From: Actinokineospora terrae
GTDB taxonomy: Bacteria > Actinomycetota > Actinomycetes > Mycobacteriales > Pseudonocardiaceae
Length of the DNA: 64,000 nucleotides
Reading direction: 5' to 3'
NCBI RefSeq assembly: GCF_900111175.1
Contig: NZ_FOGI01000007.1
Location: 434,001 to 498,000, forward strand
Below the pieces are notes generated by a model. It saw only the letters and a program-made list of their open reading frames with translations, ran no database searches and had not been told where the DNA came from. A program made the position numbers and the translations under genes. Below, in pieces: positions 36,054-45,494 of this stretch; positions within the stretch are counted from its first letter, which is position 1; the number at the start of each line of letters is the position of its first letter.

Positions 36054-36421
36054 CGTGTGGGGCTTTCCTGTCGGATGCGGGCGAGGGCGGCGGCCACCGC
36101 CTGGTCGTAGCCGATGAAGGCCTCGGCGAAGTCCTCGCCGTCGCGGTCGGCGACGGCTTCCTCGATGCGGCAGCGGGCCTCGTCGATCCTGCCGCGGTTG
36201 TTGTCGGTCGTGTACGCCGCCGCGGCCGCCGACAGTTCGCGCAGGCGGGTGGGCAGCTGGTGGCGGCCGGGGGCGTCGCAGCCAGCCAGCAGCGCGGCCC
36301 AGCACTCGGCGGCGGCTGAGTCGGCGCGGCGGACGGTGGCCTGGACCACCCCGGTGGCGCACACCCGGCCGACCGTGGACAGGGTGAGCGGGAGGAACGT
36401 CGGTTCGCGACAGGTCCGCAT
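36050..36421 (-). CDS. hypothetical protein inserted between xseA and xseB
   Basis: A 123-residue soluble, Ala-rich helical protein (RIDEARCRIEEAVADRDGEDFAEAFIGYDQAVAAALARI) with four cysteines in its first half (positions 4, 21, 40 and 48). It starts eight bases after xseA, with GGAGG upstream, and overlaps xseB by 4 bp, so the three genes form one translationally linked unit. I do not recognise the family. In mycobacteria xseA and xseB are adjacent. Confidence 0.7.
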   Translation of the reverse strand: MRTCREPTFLPLTLSTVGRVCATGVVQATVRRADSAAAECWAALLAGCDAPGRHQLPTRLRELSAAAAAYTTDNNRGRIDEARCRIEEAVADRDGEDFAEAFIGYDQAVAAALARIRQESPTR

Positions 36422-36429
36422 CGGCAGGA

Positions 36430-37668
36430 TCAGCCTCCTTCGCCCTCCCGGCCGCCGGTGACGACCGCGTGCAGTGCGCCGTCGGCGAGCCGGATGCGGA
36501 CCTCGACGCCCTCGGCGACGTCCTCGATGGAGCGGAGAACCCGGGGAGTCCCGTCGGCATCGGTGTGCTGTACGACCGCGTACCCTCGGGCAAGGGTGGC
36601 GGCTGGCCCCAAGGTCGTCAAGCGGGCTTTCGTCGCGTCCAGCGCTGCCCGCTCCTGTGCCAACCGCGCCAGCAGCGCCCGGCGACCCCGCTCGAGCAGC
36701 GAATCCACCTGCTCCGCGCGCCGCACCAGCGGGGTGATCGGGTCGGCGAGCACCGGTCGGCTGCGCAGCTGGGTGAGCAGCCGGACCTCGCGATCCACCC
36801 ATCCGTGCAACGCCCGGCGGGCCCGGTCGCGCAGCTGGCGGACCCTGGCCGACTCCTCCGCCACGTCCGGGACCACCCGTTTGCCCGCGTCGGTCGGCGT
36901 CGAGCAGCGCAGGTCGGCGACGTGGTCGAGCAGCGGGGTGTCCGGTTCGTGCCCGATCGCGCTCAGCACCGGCGTGCGGCAGTCGGACACCGCGCGGCAC
37001 AGCGCCTCGTCGGAGAACGGCAGCAGGTCCTCCACGCTGCCGCCGCCGCGGGCGATGACGATCACCTCGACCTCGGGGTCGCGGTCGAGCACCCGCAGCG
37101 CGTCCAGGATCTGCGGGACGGCCAGCGCGCCCTGCACCGCCACGTTCTCCACCCGGAACCGCACCGCGGGCCACCGGGCGCTCGCGTTGGCCAGCACGTC
37201 CCGCTCCGCCGCCGACGCGCGACCGGTGATCAGGCCTACCTTCGCGGGCAGGAACGGCGGCTTGCGCTTGCGCCGCGGGTCGAACATGCCCTCCGCGGCC
37301 AGCAGCCTGCGCAGCCGCTCGATCCTGGCCAGCAGCTCACCGATGCCGACCGCGCGGATCTCGTCGGCGCGCAGCCTCAGCGAGCCGCGGTTGAGGTAGA
37401 AGGTGGGCTTGGCGTGCACGACGACCCTGGCGCCGTCCGACAGCGGCGGCTCGTGCTCGCGCAGCATCTGCGTCGAGCAGGTGACCGTCATCGACACGTC
37501 GGCGGCGGGGTCGCGCAGGGTGAGGAACGCGGTACCGGTGCCCGGGCGGGCCGAGATCTGCGTGACCTGGCCCTCCACCCACACCGTGCCCAGCTTGTGC
37601 ACCCAGTCGGCGATCTTGCGGGCGACCGTGCGGACCGGCCACGGCTCCTCGGCGGTGGGCGCGCTCAC
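36430..37668 (-). CDS. xseA: exodeoxyribonuclease VII large subunit
   Basis: A 412-residue catalytic subunit of ExoVII, which degrades single-stranded DNA from both ends. An N-terminal OB fold (VRTVARKIADWVHKLGTVWVEGQVTQI) binds DNA; the catalytic core includes VGLITGRASAAERDVL, VIVIARGGGSVEDLLPFSDE and SAIGHEPDTPLLDHVADLRCSTPTDAGKRVVP. A long coiled coil and C-terminal cap follow. Its start overlaps the stop of the lipid-droplet-associated-like gene by 4 bp. Confidence 0.94.
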   Translation of the reverse strand: MSAPTAEEPWPVRTVARKIADWVHKLGTVWVEGQVTQISARPGTGTAFLTLRDPAADVSMTVTCSTQMLREHEPPLSDGARVVVHAKPTFYLNRGSLRLRADEIRAVGIGELLARIERLRRLLAAEGMFDPRRKRKPPFLPAKVGLITGRASAAERDVLANASARWPAVRFRVENVAVQGALAVPQILDALRVLDRDPEVEVIVIARGGGSVEDLLPFSDEALCRAVSDCRTPVLSAIGHEPDTPLLDHVADLRCSTPTDAGKRVVPDVAEESARVRQLRDRARRALHGWVDREVRLLTQLRSRPVLADPITPLVRRAEQVDSLLERGRRALLARLAQERAALDATKARLTTLGPAATLARGYAVVQHTDADGTPRVLRSIEDVAEGVEVRIRLADGALHAVVTGGREGEGG

Positions 37669-38213
37669 GTGGCGGGGGTGTCCCGCAGCGTGGCGAGCCT
37701 GCGGGTGAGCATGCCGACGTACGACGGGCGGTTCTCGGTGGCGCGCTCGTGCGCCAGCAACTCCTCCAGCGCGGCGACGTCGAACCCGCGCAGCCGGGCG
37801 CGCAGCTGCGCCAGCGACAACTCCCCGTAGTTCGGCACCGACGCGGGCCCGACGACCACCGGCACCTCATCGGACTCGACCGCCTCGACCACGACCGGCG
37901 CCGCGGTGTCCTCTTCGGCCAGGTCGACAGCCGCCGGGGCGGCGGTGTCCTCGTCGACCGCCTGGTCGTCGAGGTCCTCGTCGAAGGTCGCCCACTCCGG
38001 CTCGTCCTCGACCGGGCGCAGCGCGGCGATCGCCTCGTCGCCCTTGATCGCCAGCTCGGTGACCTGCTGCTGCACCCGCATGGACACCTGCAGCGCCTGG
38101 CTGGCCACGGTGACCGGCAGCCCGGCGATGCGGGTGGGCAGGTCGCGGGCGTGCTCAAGCGCGGTGGCGGCGAGCCCCGCCGCGACCCGCAACGGCAGCG
38201 GGAGTGACTTCAT
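37665..38213 (-). CDS. lipid-droplet-associated-protein-like gene
   Basis: A 182-residue protein. The N-terminal helix-rich part (LPLPLRVAAGLAATALEHARDLPTRIAGLPVTVASQALQVSMRVQQQVTELAIKGDEAI) is amphipathic; an acidic low-complexity middle (EDLDDQAVDEDTAAP...) and a C-terminal SAP-like helix pair (YGELSLAQLRARLRGFDVAALEELLAHERAT) follow. The position between xseA and ispH equals that of M. tuberculosis Rv1109c, whose relatives are named lipid droplet-associated. Function uncertain. Confidence 0.75.
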   Translation of the reverse strand: MKSLPLPLRVAAGLAATALEHARDLPTRIAGLPVTVASQALQVSMRVQQQVTELAIKGDEAIAALRPVEDEPEWATFDEDLDDQAVDEDTAAPAAVDLAEEDTAAPVVVEAVESDEVPVVVGPASVPNYGELSLAQLRARLRGFDVAALEELLAHERATENRPSYVGMLTRRLATLRDTPAT

Positions 38214-38251
38214 GCTTCCTAGCCTGCCTGAATCCACCCGATCTGCACAGT

Positions 38252-38313
38252 GACTCGCCCGCCCACCGCCCGCAGACTCGCCCGCCCACCGCCCGCAGAC
38301 TCGCCCACCCACC
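38252..38313. repeat. 23-bp tandem repeat
   Basis: Two exact copies of a GACTCGCCCGCC... unit (38252-38274, 38275-38297) and a third partial, diverged copy lie between the divergent lipid-droplet-associated-like and ispH genes. It adds GC-rich sequence upstream of both promoters. Confidence 0.8.
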
Positions 38314-38397
38314 TGTCCTGGGCCGCCCGTCCCCTGTGACCCCACGTACACCCCACCGAACAGGAGAGTCACCGCGAGCGCCCGTACCCTGGACGGC

Positions 38398-39360
38398 ATG
38401 AGCGCCACCACCAAACGCGTCCTGCTGGCCAAGCCGCGCGGCTACTGCGCCGGTGTCGACCGCGCGGTGATCACCGTGGAGCAGGCACTGGAGACCTACG
38501 GGCCACCGGTGTACGTGCGCAAGGAGATCGTCCACAACAAGCACGTGGTCGAGACCCTGCGCGACCGCGGCGCCATCTTCGTCGACGAGGCCGACGAGGT
38601 GCCCGAGGGCGCGCTCGTCGTGTTCTCCGCGCACGGGGTCTCGCCCGCGGTCCACGACCAGGCGGCCCAGCGCAACCTGCGCACCATCGACGCCACCTGC
38701 CCGCTGGTCACCAAGGTCCACTTCGAGGCCAAGCGGTTCGCCAAGGACGACTACGACATCCTGCTCATCGGCCACGAGGGCCACGAGGAGGTCGAGGGCA
38801 CCGCCGGTGAGGCGCCCGACCACGTGCAGCTCGTGGACACCGCCGAGGACGTCGACAAGGTCGTGGTGCGCGACCCGTCGAAGGTGATCTGGCTGTCGCA
38901 GACGACGCTGTCGGTCGACGAGACCCTGGAGCGGGTCGACCAGCTGCGCGAGCGCTTCCCGGACCTGCAGAACCCGCCGAGCGACGACATCTGCTACGCC
39001 ACCTCCAACCGCCAGACCGCGGTGAAGGCCATGGCGCCGCAGTGCGAGCTGGTGATCGTGGTCGGCTCGCAGAACTCGTCGAACTCCAAGCGGCTGGTCG
39101 AGGTCGCGCTGCAGGCGGGCGCGAAGGCCTCGTACCTGGTCGACTTCGCCAAAGAGGTCGACGAGTCCTGGTTGGACGGTGTCAGCACGGTCGGCGTCAC
39201 CAGCGGCGCCTCGGTGCCCGACATCCTGGTGATGGACCTGGTGGCCTGGCTGGCCGAACGCGGCTACGGCGAGGTCGAGGAGATCACCACGGCTGAGGAG
39301 AAGGTCACCTTCTCGCTGCCCGCCGAACTGCGCAAGGCGCGCAAGGCCGCCGCCAACTAG
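38398..39360 (+). CDS. ispH: 4-hydroxy-3-methylbut-2-enyl diphosphate reductase
   Basis: A 320-residue [4Fe-4S] enzyme, the last step of the MEP pathway, giving isopentenyl and dimethylallyl diphosphate. The three cluster cysteines are C17 (GYCAGV), C101 (ATCPLV) and C199 (ICYATSNRQ); the catalytic histidine/threonine surroundings (AHGVSP, TTLSVDET) and VGSQNSSNSKRL are intact. It supplies precursors for the terpene genes at 14-17 kb as well as for menaquinone and lipid carriers. The neighbourhood matches lytB2 of mycobacteria. It ends on CTAG shared with the DUF4245 gene. Confidence 0.96.
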   Translation: MSATTKRVLLAKPRGYCAGVDRAVITVEQALETYGPPVYVRKEIVHNKHVVETLRDRGAIFVDEADEVPEGALVVFSAHGVSPAVHDQAAQRNLRTIDATCPLVTKVHFEAKRFAKDDYDILLIGHEGHEEVEGTAGEAPDHVQLVDTAEDVDKVVVRDPSKVIWLSQTTLSVDETLERVDQLRERFPDLQNPPSDDICYATSNRQTAVKAMAPQCELVIVVGSQNSSNSKRLVEVALQAGAKASYLVDFAKEVDESWLDGVSTVGVTSGASVPDILVMDLVAWLAERGYGEVEEITTAEEKVTFSLPAELRKARKAAAN

Positions 39361-39893
39361 TCGACGGCCCCGGCCAGCAGTCTGAAGTCGTCGGCGGTGG
39401 CGTTGCCGGTGATCAGCAGTCGGACGCCGGAGACGTCGGCGACCCAGGCCTGTTCGTCACGGCGGCCGGGGAAGACCGTCCACTGTGTACCGTCGACCGT
39501 CACCGCCTCCGTGGCCAGGCCCAGCGTGCCGGTCTCGGCGGCGACCAGGTCGGTCAGCTGCGCGTCGGACTGGCTGAGCTGGATGAAGTGGTCCGGCGTC
39601 AGCCACCCGGCCCGCACCACGCGGCCGGTCGGCTCGACCGACCCGCTGCTGAGCGAGTTCCCCTGCCAGCCCGGGGGCACCGCGGGCACCCGGACCTTGA
39701 ACGGCGCCTGCGCGCGCGAGAGCCCCGCGGCGACGTCGACCCTCGGTGCCGAGGCCGGGTCGGCCTGCGGCGCCCCCGGGCTGAACGTGCACGCCCGGAA
39801 CAGCAGCAGCGGGATGCCGACCATGAGCAGCAGTGCCAGCATCGACAGCAGGATGTCGCGCGGGCCGTGGGTCAGCCGGTTGCCGGAAGCCAT
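39357..39893 (-). CDS. DUF4245 membrane-anchored protein
   Basis: A 178-residue protein with one N-terminal transmembrane helix (residues 14-33) and an extracytoplasmic domain (FKVRVPAVPPGWQGNSLSSGSVEP... GWLTPDHFIQLSQSD) typical of DUF4245. The same gene lies next to glpX in mycobacteria, divergent as here. Function unknown. Confidence 0.9.
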   Translation of the reverse strand: MASGNRLTHGPRDILLSMLALLLMVGIPLLLFRACTFSPGAPQADPASAPRVDVAAGLSRAQAPFKVRVPAVPPGWQGNSLSSGSVEPTGRVVRAGWLTPDHFIQLSQSDAQLTDLVAAETGTLGLATEAVTVDGTQWTVFPGRRDEQAWVADVSGVRLLITGNATADDFRLLAGAVD

Positions 39894-40047
39894 TCGCCCA
39901 TAATCGCAACCCGCCCCGCCGCCCCCGCACGCACACCGCGTGACGAGCAGCACGGTCGTCGCCGTAAGCAGGTACACACCGTGGTCTGGGAGGATGCGGA
40001 TTGGTCTGCACAGCTCGCAGGCTGCCCGCGCCGATCCGGGAGGCAGT

Positions 40048-41109
40048 ATGAACACTCCGACCACCACTTCGACGCCCGCGCGACGCCGGGAGGCACCCGA
40101 CCGCAACCTGGCGATGGAGCTGGTCCGGGTCACCGAGGCCGCGGCGATGGCGGCGGGCCGCTGGGTCGGCCGCGGCGACAAGAACGGCGGCGACCAGGCG
40201 GCGGTCGACGCGATGCGGATGCTGATCGGCACCGTCACCATGCGCGGGGTCGTGGTGATCGGCGAGGGCGAGAAGGACGAGGCGCCCATGCTGTTCAACG
40301 GCGAGGAGGTCGGCAACGGCGACGGCCCCGACTGCGACGTCGCGGTCGACCCGATCGACGGCACCACGCTGATGGCCAAGGGCATGCCCAACGCCCTCGC
40401 GGTCCTCGCGGTGGCCGAGCGCGGCGCCATGTTCGACCCGTCCGCGGTGTTCTACATGGAGAAGCTGGCGGTCGGCCCCGAGGCGGCCGACGTGGTGGAC
40501 ATCACCGCCCCGGTCGCGGAGAACATCCGCCGGGTCGCGCGCGCCAAGAGCACCGACGTCTCCGACGTGACGGTCTGCATCCTCGACCGGCCCCGGCACG
40601 ACAGCCTGGTCAAGGAGGTCCGCGAGGCGGGCGCCCGGATCCACTTCATCTCCGACGGCGACGTCGCGGGCGCCATCTCCGCCGCTCGCCCGAACACCGG
40701 CGTCGACCTGCTGCTGGGCATCGGCGGCACTCCGGAGGGCATCATCGCCGCCGCTGCGCTCAAGTGCATGGGCGGCGCGATCCAGGGCAAGCTGTGGCCC
40801 AAGGACGACGCCGAGCGCGGGCGGGCCATCGACGCGGGCCACGACCTGGACCGGGTGCTGCTGACCGACGACCTGGTGCGCGGCGACAACGTGTTCTTCT
40901 GCGCGACCGGTGTCACCGACGGCGACCTGCTGCGCGGCGTGCACTACCGCTCCGGCGGCTGCACCACCCAGTCGATCGTGATGCGCTCGAAGTCCGGCAC
41001 GGTCCGCATGATCGACGGCTTCCACCGGCTCACCAAGCTGCGCGAGTACTCGTCGGTCGACTTCGACATCGACTCCTCCGAGACCGACGCCATCCCGCCG
41101 CTCCCGTAG
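40048..41109 (+). CDS. glpX: class II fructose-1,6-bisphosphatase
   Basis: A 353-residue metal-dependent phosphatase of gluconeogenesis. GEGEKDEAPMLFNGEEVG and VDPIDGTTLMAKGMPNALAVLA form the lithium-sensitive-phosphatase metal site; GIGGTPEGIIAAAALKCMGG and GVHYRSGGCTTQSIVMRSKSGT are GlpX-specific. ATG 40048 follows GGGAGG and starts the conserved sequence. In mycobacteria this is the essential FBPase; fumC follows nearby as there. Confidence 0.96.
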   Translation: MNTPTTTSTPARRREAPDRNLAMELVRVTEAAAMAAGRWVGRGDKNGGDQAAVDAMRMLIGTVTMRGVVVIGEGEKDEAPMLFNGEEVGNGDGPDCDVAVDPIDGTTLMAKGMPNALAVLAVAERGAMFDPSAVFYMEKLAVGPEAADVVDITAPVAENIRRVARAKSTDVSDVTVCILDRPRHDSLVKEVREAGARIHFISDGDVAGAISAARPNTGVDLLLGIGGTPEGIIAAAALKCMGGAIQGKLWPKDDAERGRAIDAGHDLDRVLLTDDLVRGDNVFFCATGVTDGDLLRGVHYRSGGCTTQSIVMRSKSGTVRMIDGFHRLTKLREYSSVDFDIDSSETDAIPPLP

Positions 41110-41150
41110 TCCCCATCCGCCTGTCCCCACCCGCCAGTCCCCGCCTGCCG

Positions 41151-41176
41151 CCCGTGGGGTCGTCGAACCCCACGGG
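41151..41176 (+). terminator. hairpin after glpX
   Basis: CCCGTGGGG and CCCCACGGG form a 9-bp perfect stem with an eight-base loop, 41 bases after the stop. Confidence 0.65.
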
Positions 41177-41315
41177 TGTCCGGGTCCATTCGGGTTCGTT
41201 CGAGCCACCGGGTAACGGATCGGTCGCGGTGGACAACCCTGAGTGGTCCCCGGTCGTCATCCTTGTCGACGGGGTGTCTACCCAGACGCCCGCTGGGGTA
41301 GTCGAGGAGCGAGAC

Positions 41316-41972
41316 ATGAAGGTCAACCGGCTGATAGCGGGCGCGGTGGTCGCCGCGGCCGCCCTGCTGGCCACGGCGTGCGGCACCGGGGATGCCGCCC
41401 CGGCCGCGCAGCAGGTCCAGGCCGCGACCACGACGACCACCACCACGGTCGCGCCGACCACGACCACCACTACTACGACGGCGGCCCCCACTACGACGAC
41501 CACCACGGTGGCGCCGCCGGTGACGACAACGACGACGAAGAAGAAGCCGCCGGTCACCACGACCACCACGAAGAAGCCCAAGCCGTCGACCACGGCCAAG
41601 CCCGCGCCCGCCCCGGTCGAGGGTGTTCCGTGCGCGGCGACGGTGTCGGCCTGCATCGACCTGTCGGCGAACCAGTCCTGGCTGCTCAAGGACGGCAAGG
41701 TCGTCCTCGGCCCGGTCCCGATCACCCACGGCCGCGCCGGCTACCGCACCCCGGTCGGCACCTTCAAGGTGGGCTGGAAGGACATCGACCACAAGAGCCG
41801 CGAGTTCAACGACGCCCCGATGCCCTTCTCGGTCTTCTTCAACGGCGGCATCGCCTTCCACCAGGGCAGCCTGAAGGTCCCGAGCCACGGCTGCATCCAC
41901 CTCTCCGCCTCCGCCGCGAAGGCCTACTTCAACGGCCTCTCCGTCGGCGACACGGTCCAGGTCGTGGCCTGA
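41316..41972 (+). CDS. L,D-transpeptidase lipoprotein
   Basis: A 218-residue protein. The signal peptide ends in a lipobox LLATAC with C22 as lipid-modified residue. A Thr/Pro/Lys-rich stalk of about 60 residues follows, with runs of TTTTT encoded by ACC/ACG/ACT. The C-terminal YkuD domain carries H-G-x-x-x-x ... SHGCIHL with catalytic C193 and H191. Such enzymes form 3-3 cross-links in peptidoglycan or attach proteins to it. The stalk length suggests it spans the outer face of the membrane to the wall. Confidence 0.92.
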   Translation: MKVNRLIAGAVVAAAALLATACGTGDAAPAAQQVQAATTTTTTTVAPTTTTTTTTAAPTTTTTTVAPPVTTTTTKKKPPVTTTTTKKPKPSTTAKPAPAPVEGVPCAATVSACIDLSANQSWLLKDGKVVLGPVPITHGRAGYRTPVGTFKVGWKDIDHKSREFNDAPMPFSVFFNGGIAFHQGSLKVPSHGCIHLSASAAKAYFNGLSVGDTVQVVA

Positions 41973-42005
41973 CAGTTCTTGCGATAAGACGCGGCTCTTA
42001 CGACA

Positions 42006-42038
42006 AGAGGCGGCGGAGAACATCTCCGCCGCCTCTTT
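42006..42038. terminator. bidirectional terminator
   Basis: AAGAGGCGGCGGAGA and its exact complement with a three-base loop; T-rich after the right arm and A-rich at the left arm. It serves the convergent transpeptidase and reductase genes. Confidence 0.85.
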
Positions 42039-42051
42039 CGTGTCCTGGTCC

Positions 42052-43035
42052 TTATTCCGCGTTGCTGGAGTGCCCCGGGAACAGGTGCGCGTCGGGGTCG
42101 AGCGCTACGGCGATGTTGTTCACCGCGGTCGCCGCCTCGCCGAAACCGGTCGCGATCAGCTTCACCTTGCCCGGGTAAGCCGCCACGTCACCGGCGGCAT
42201 AAACCTTGTCTCTAGCCGTGCGCATCGTGGAGTCGACCGTGATGGAACGGTGGTCGATTTCCAGCCCCCACGAGTCGATCGGGCCTAGGTCCGCGGTGAA
42301 ACCGAGTGCGGCGACCACTGCCTGCGCAGGTAGTACCAACGTCTCCCCGCCAACGGATAGCTCTACCTCGTGCAGGCCGTCGTCATCGCCCCGCAGGTCG
42401 GTCACCTGGGCGTCGGTGATGATCCGGACGCCGAGGGCCTCGACCTGCCGGACGGTGGCGGGCATGGCGCGGAACCTGGCGCGGCGGTGCACGAGGGTCA
42501 CCGAGGTGGCGATCGGGTGCAGGGCCAGGGCCCAGTCGAACGCCGAGTCGCCGCCGCCGACGATCACCACGTCCTGGCCGCGGTGCACCTCCAGGCTGGG
42601 CACGAAGTGCACCATCCCCCGGCCGAGCCAGCCGGATCCGGCGGGCAGCGGGCGCGGGGTGAACTCGCCGATGCCCGCGGTGATCAGCACGGCCCCGGTG
42701 TCGACGACCGTCCCGCCGTCGAGCTCGACGTGGAACCGGTCCTCCACTTGGGACAGCGTGAGCGCGCGGCGGCCGAGCAGGTAGGTGGGTTTCCACTGGT
42801 CGGCCTGCTCGACCAGGGACGTCACCAGGTCCCGGCCGCGCACCGAGGGGAACCCGGCGACGTCGAAGATCTGCTTCTCCGGGTACATCGCGGTGATCTG
42901 CCCGCCGGGTTCGGGCAGCGAGTCGACCACGGCGGTGCGCAGGTCGCGGAACCCGGCGTAATAGGCGGCGAACAGGCCGGTGGGGCCTGCGCCGATGATG
43001 ACGAGGTCGACTTCGGTGGTGGTGGGAGCGGTCAT
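42052..43035 (-). CDS. TrxR-like ferredoxin/flavodoxin-NADP reductase
   Basis: A 327-residue FAD/NADPH protein. FAD motif GAGPTGLFAAYYAG, NADPH motif VGGGDSAFDWAL, and YAAGDVAAYPGKVKLIATGFGEAATAVNNI closing the FAD site. The CxxC redox pair of thioredoxin reductases is absent, and the fold length and AYYAGFRDLRTAVVDSLPEPGGQITAMYPEKQIFDVAGFP start match the YumC-type ferredoxin-NADP reductases. It probably supplies reduced ferredoxin or flavodoxin. The ATG is 114 bp from the divergent fumC. Confidence 0.9.
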   Translation of the reverse strand: MTAPTTTEVDLVIIGAGPTGLFAAYYAGFRDLRTAVVDSLPEPGGQITAMYPEKQIFDVAGFPSVRGRDLVTSLVEQADQWKPTYLLGRRALTLSQVEDRFHVELDGGTVVDTGAVLITAGIGEFTPRPLPAGSGWLGRGMVHFVPSLEVHRGQDVVIVGGGDSAFDWALALHPIATSVTLVHRRARFRAMPATVRQVEALGVRIITDAQVTDLRGDDDGLHEVELSVGGETLVLPAQAVVAALGFTADLGPIDSWGLEIDHRSITVDSTMRTARDKVYAAGDVAAYPGKVKLIATGFGEAATAVNNIAVALDPDAHLFPGHSSNAE

Positions 43036-43149
43036 CGGGGTACCTGCCCTTCCACGTGGTGGGCGTCCGGCACCCACCCTATTGCCGCGAACCGGGGTGT
43101 GGGGAAGCCGACCATGCCGTCGACTGGCGGGGCGACGACACTGGCGGGC

Positions 43150-44541
<1,392 letters not shown>

Positions 44542-45402
44542 GCAGGCCGATCACGCAGCCCGCCCCTACTACTACGACACCCGCCACGCCCGTCAGCGTC
44601 AAGCTCTGGGAGCCGACCGCGATCGACACAGCCAGTCCTGCCGCGGGCATCACCCCGATGAGCACTCCGGCGCGGTCGGCCCCCAGGACGTTCACGGCCT
44701 GGTACCAGATGACGAAAGCGACGACGGTCAACACAGCGACGACCGATAGCGCTGTCCACTCGCGATTGGTCGGTGTCTGCCATGGCTCGTAGACCACGGC
44801 CAGGCAGGCACCGACAACGGCCGCGATGATGTGGCACCACAACGCCACGGAAAGCCCGCCGAGCCTGCCGACAACCCTTACCGCGAACAGGGTGAAACCG
44901 GCCTCGCACAGCATGGTCAGGACCGCTAGCAGCAACCCAGGGCCCTCCCAGCTACCGCCGCCGGACAGCACAACCACGCCCGCGACGACCACGGCCGCTC
45001 CTACGAGCGGCTGCGCGGACGGCCTGCGCTTGGCCATGAGCGGCGCGACGACCGCCAACACGAGCGGGCTGCCGCCGAGGACGGCCGCGACCAGGCCGGG
45101 TTCGGCGTGGTGCTGGGCGGTGATCATGAAGGCGTTGAAGCCGAGCATGCCGACGGCGACGATCGCCAGCAGCGCGGGGACGTCCCTGGCCTTCGGGGCC
45201 GTGAGCGGCACGCGCCTGGCGAGCGCCCACGCGGCGAGCAGGATCGCGCCGACGCCGTAGCGCGCCGACTGGCCGGTCAGCAGCGGGTAGTCCACGAGCA
45301 TGCCGGACAGCGGGACGGAACCGCCGATCATGGCCGAGGTGAGCAGGCCTGCGCCGATGGCCAGGCGGTAGCGGGAGGTGGGCACCTGCCCAGCGTCGCC
45401 CG

Positions 45403-45453
45403 GAAGTGGACCCGACAACAGCTCCACTTCGCGGTATGTGGACTGGTCCACTT
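45403..45453. promoter_or_regulatory. MocR-type operator with repeated AGTGGAC motifs
   Basis: Four copies of the AGTGGA/TCCACT motif: an inverted pair GAAGTGGA (45403-45410) and TCCACTTC (45423-45430), then the perfect dyad GTGGAC-TG-GTCCAC (45438-45451) followed by TT. Multiple direct and inverted sites between a MocR gene and its divergent target are the known arrangement for this family. Confidence 0.7.
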
Positions 45454-45494
45454 GCTCGTGCCGGTCCGGCCGGGGTGGCCCGTAGGCTGGGGAC

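Noticed and set aside
41425..41600. Dense short repeats resembling an array
   Set aside because: They are in-frame threonine codons (ACC/ACG/ACT) of the transpeptidase stalk, not a CRISPR or DNA repeat system.
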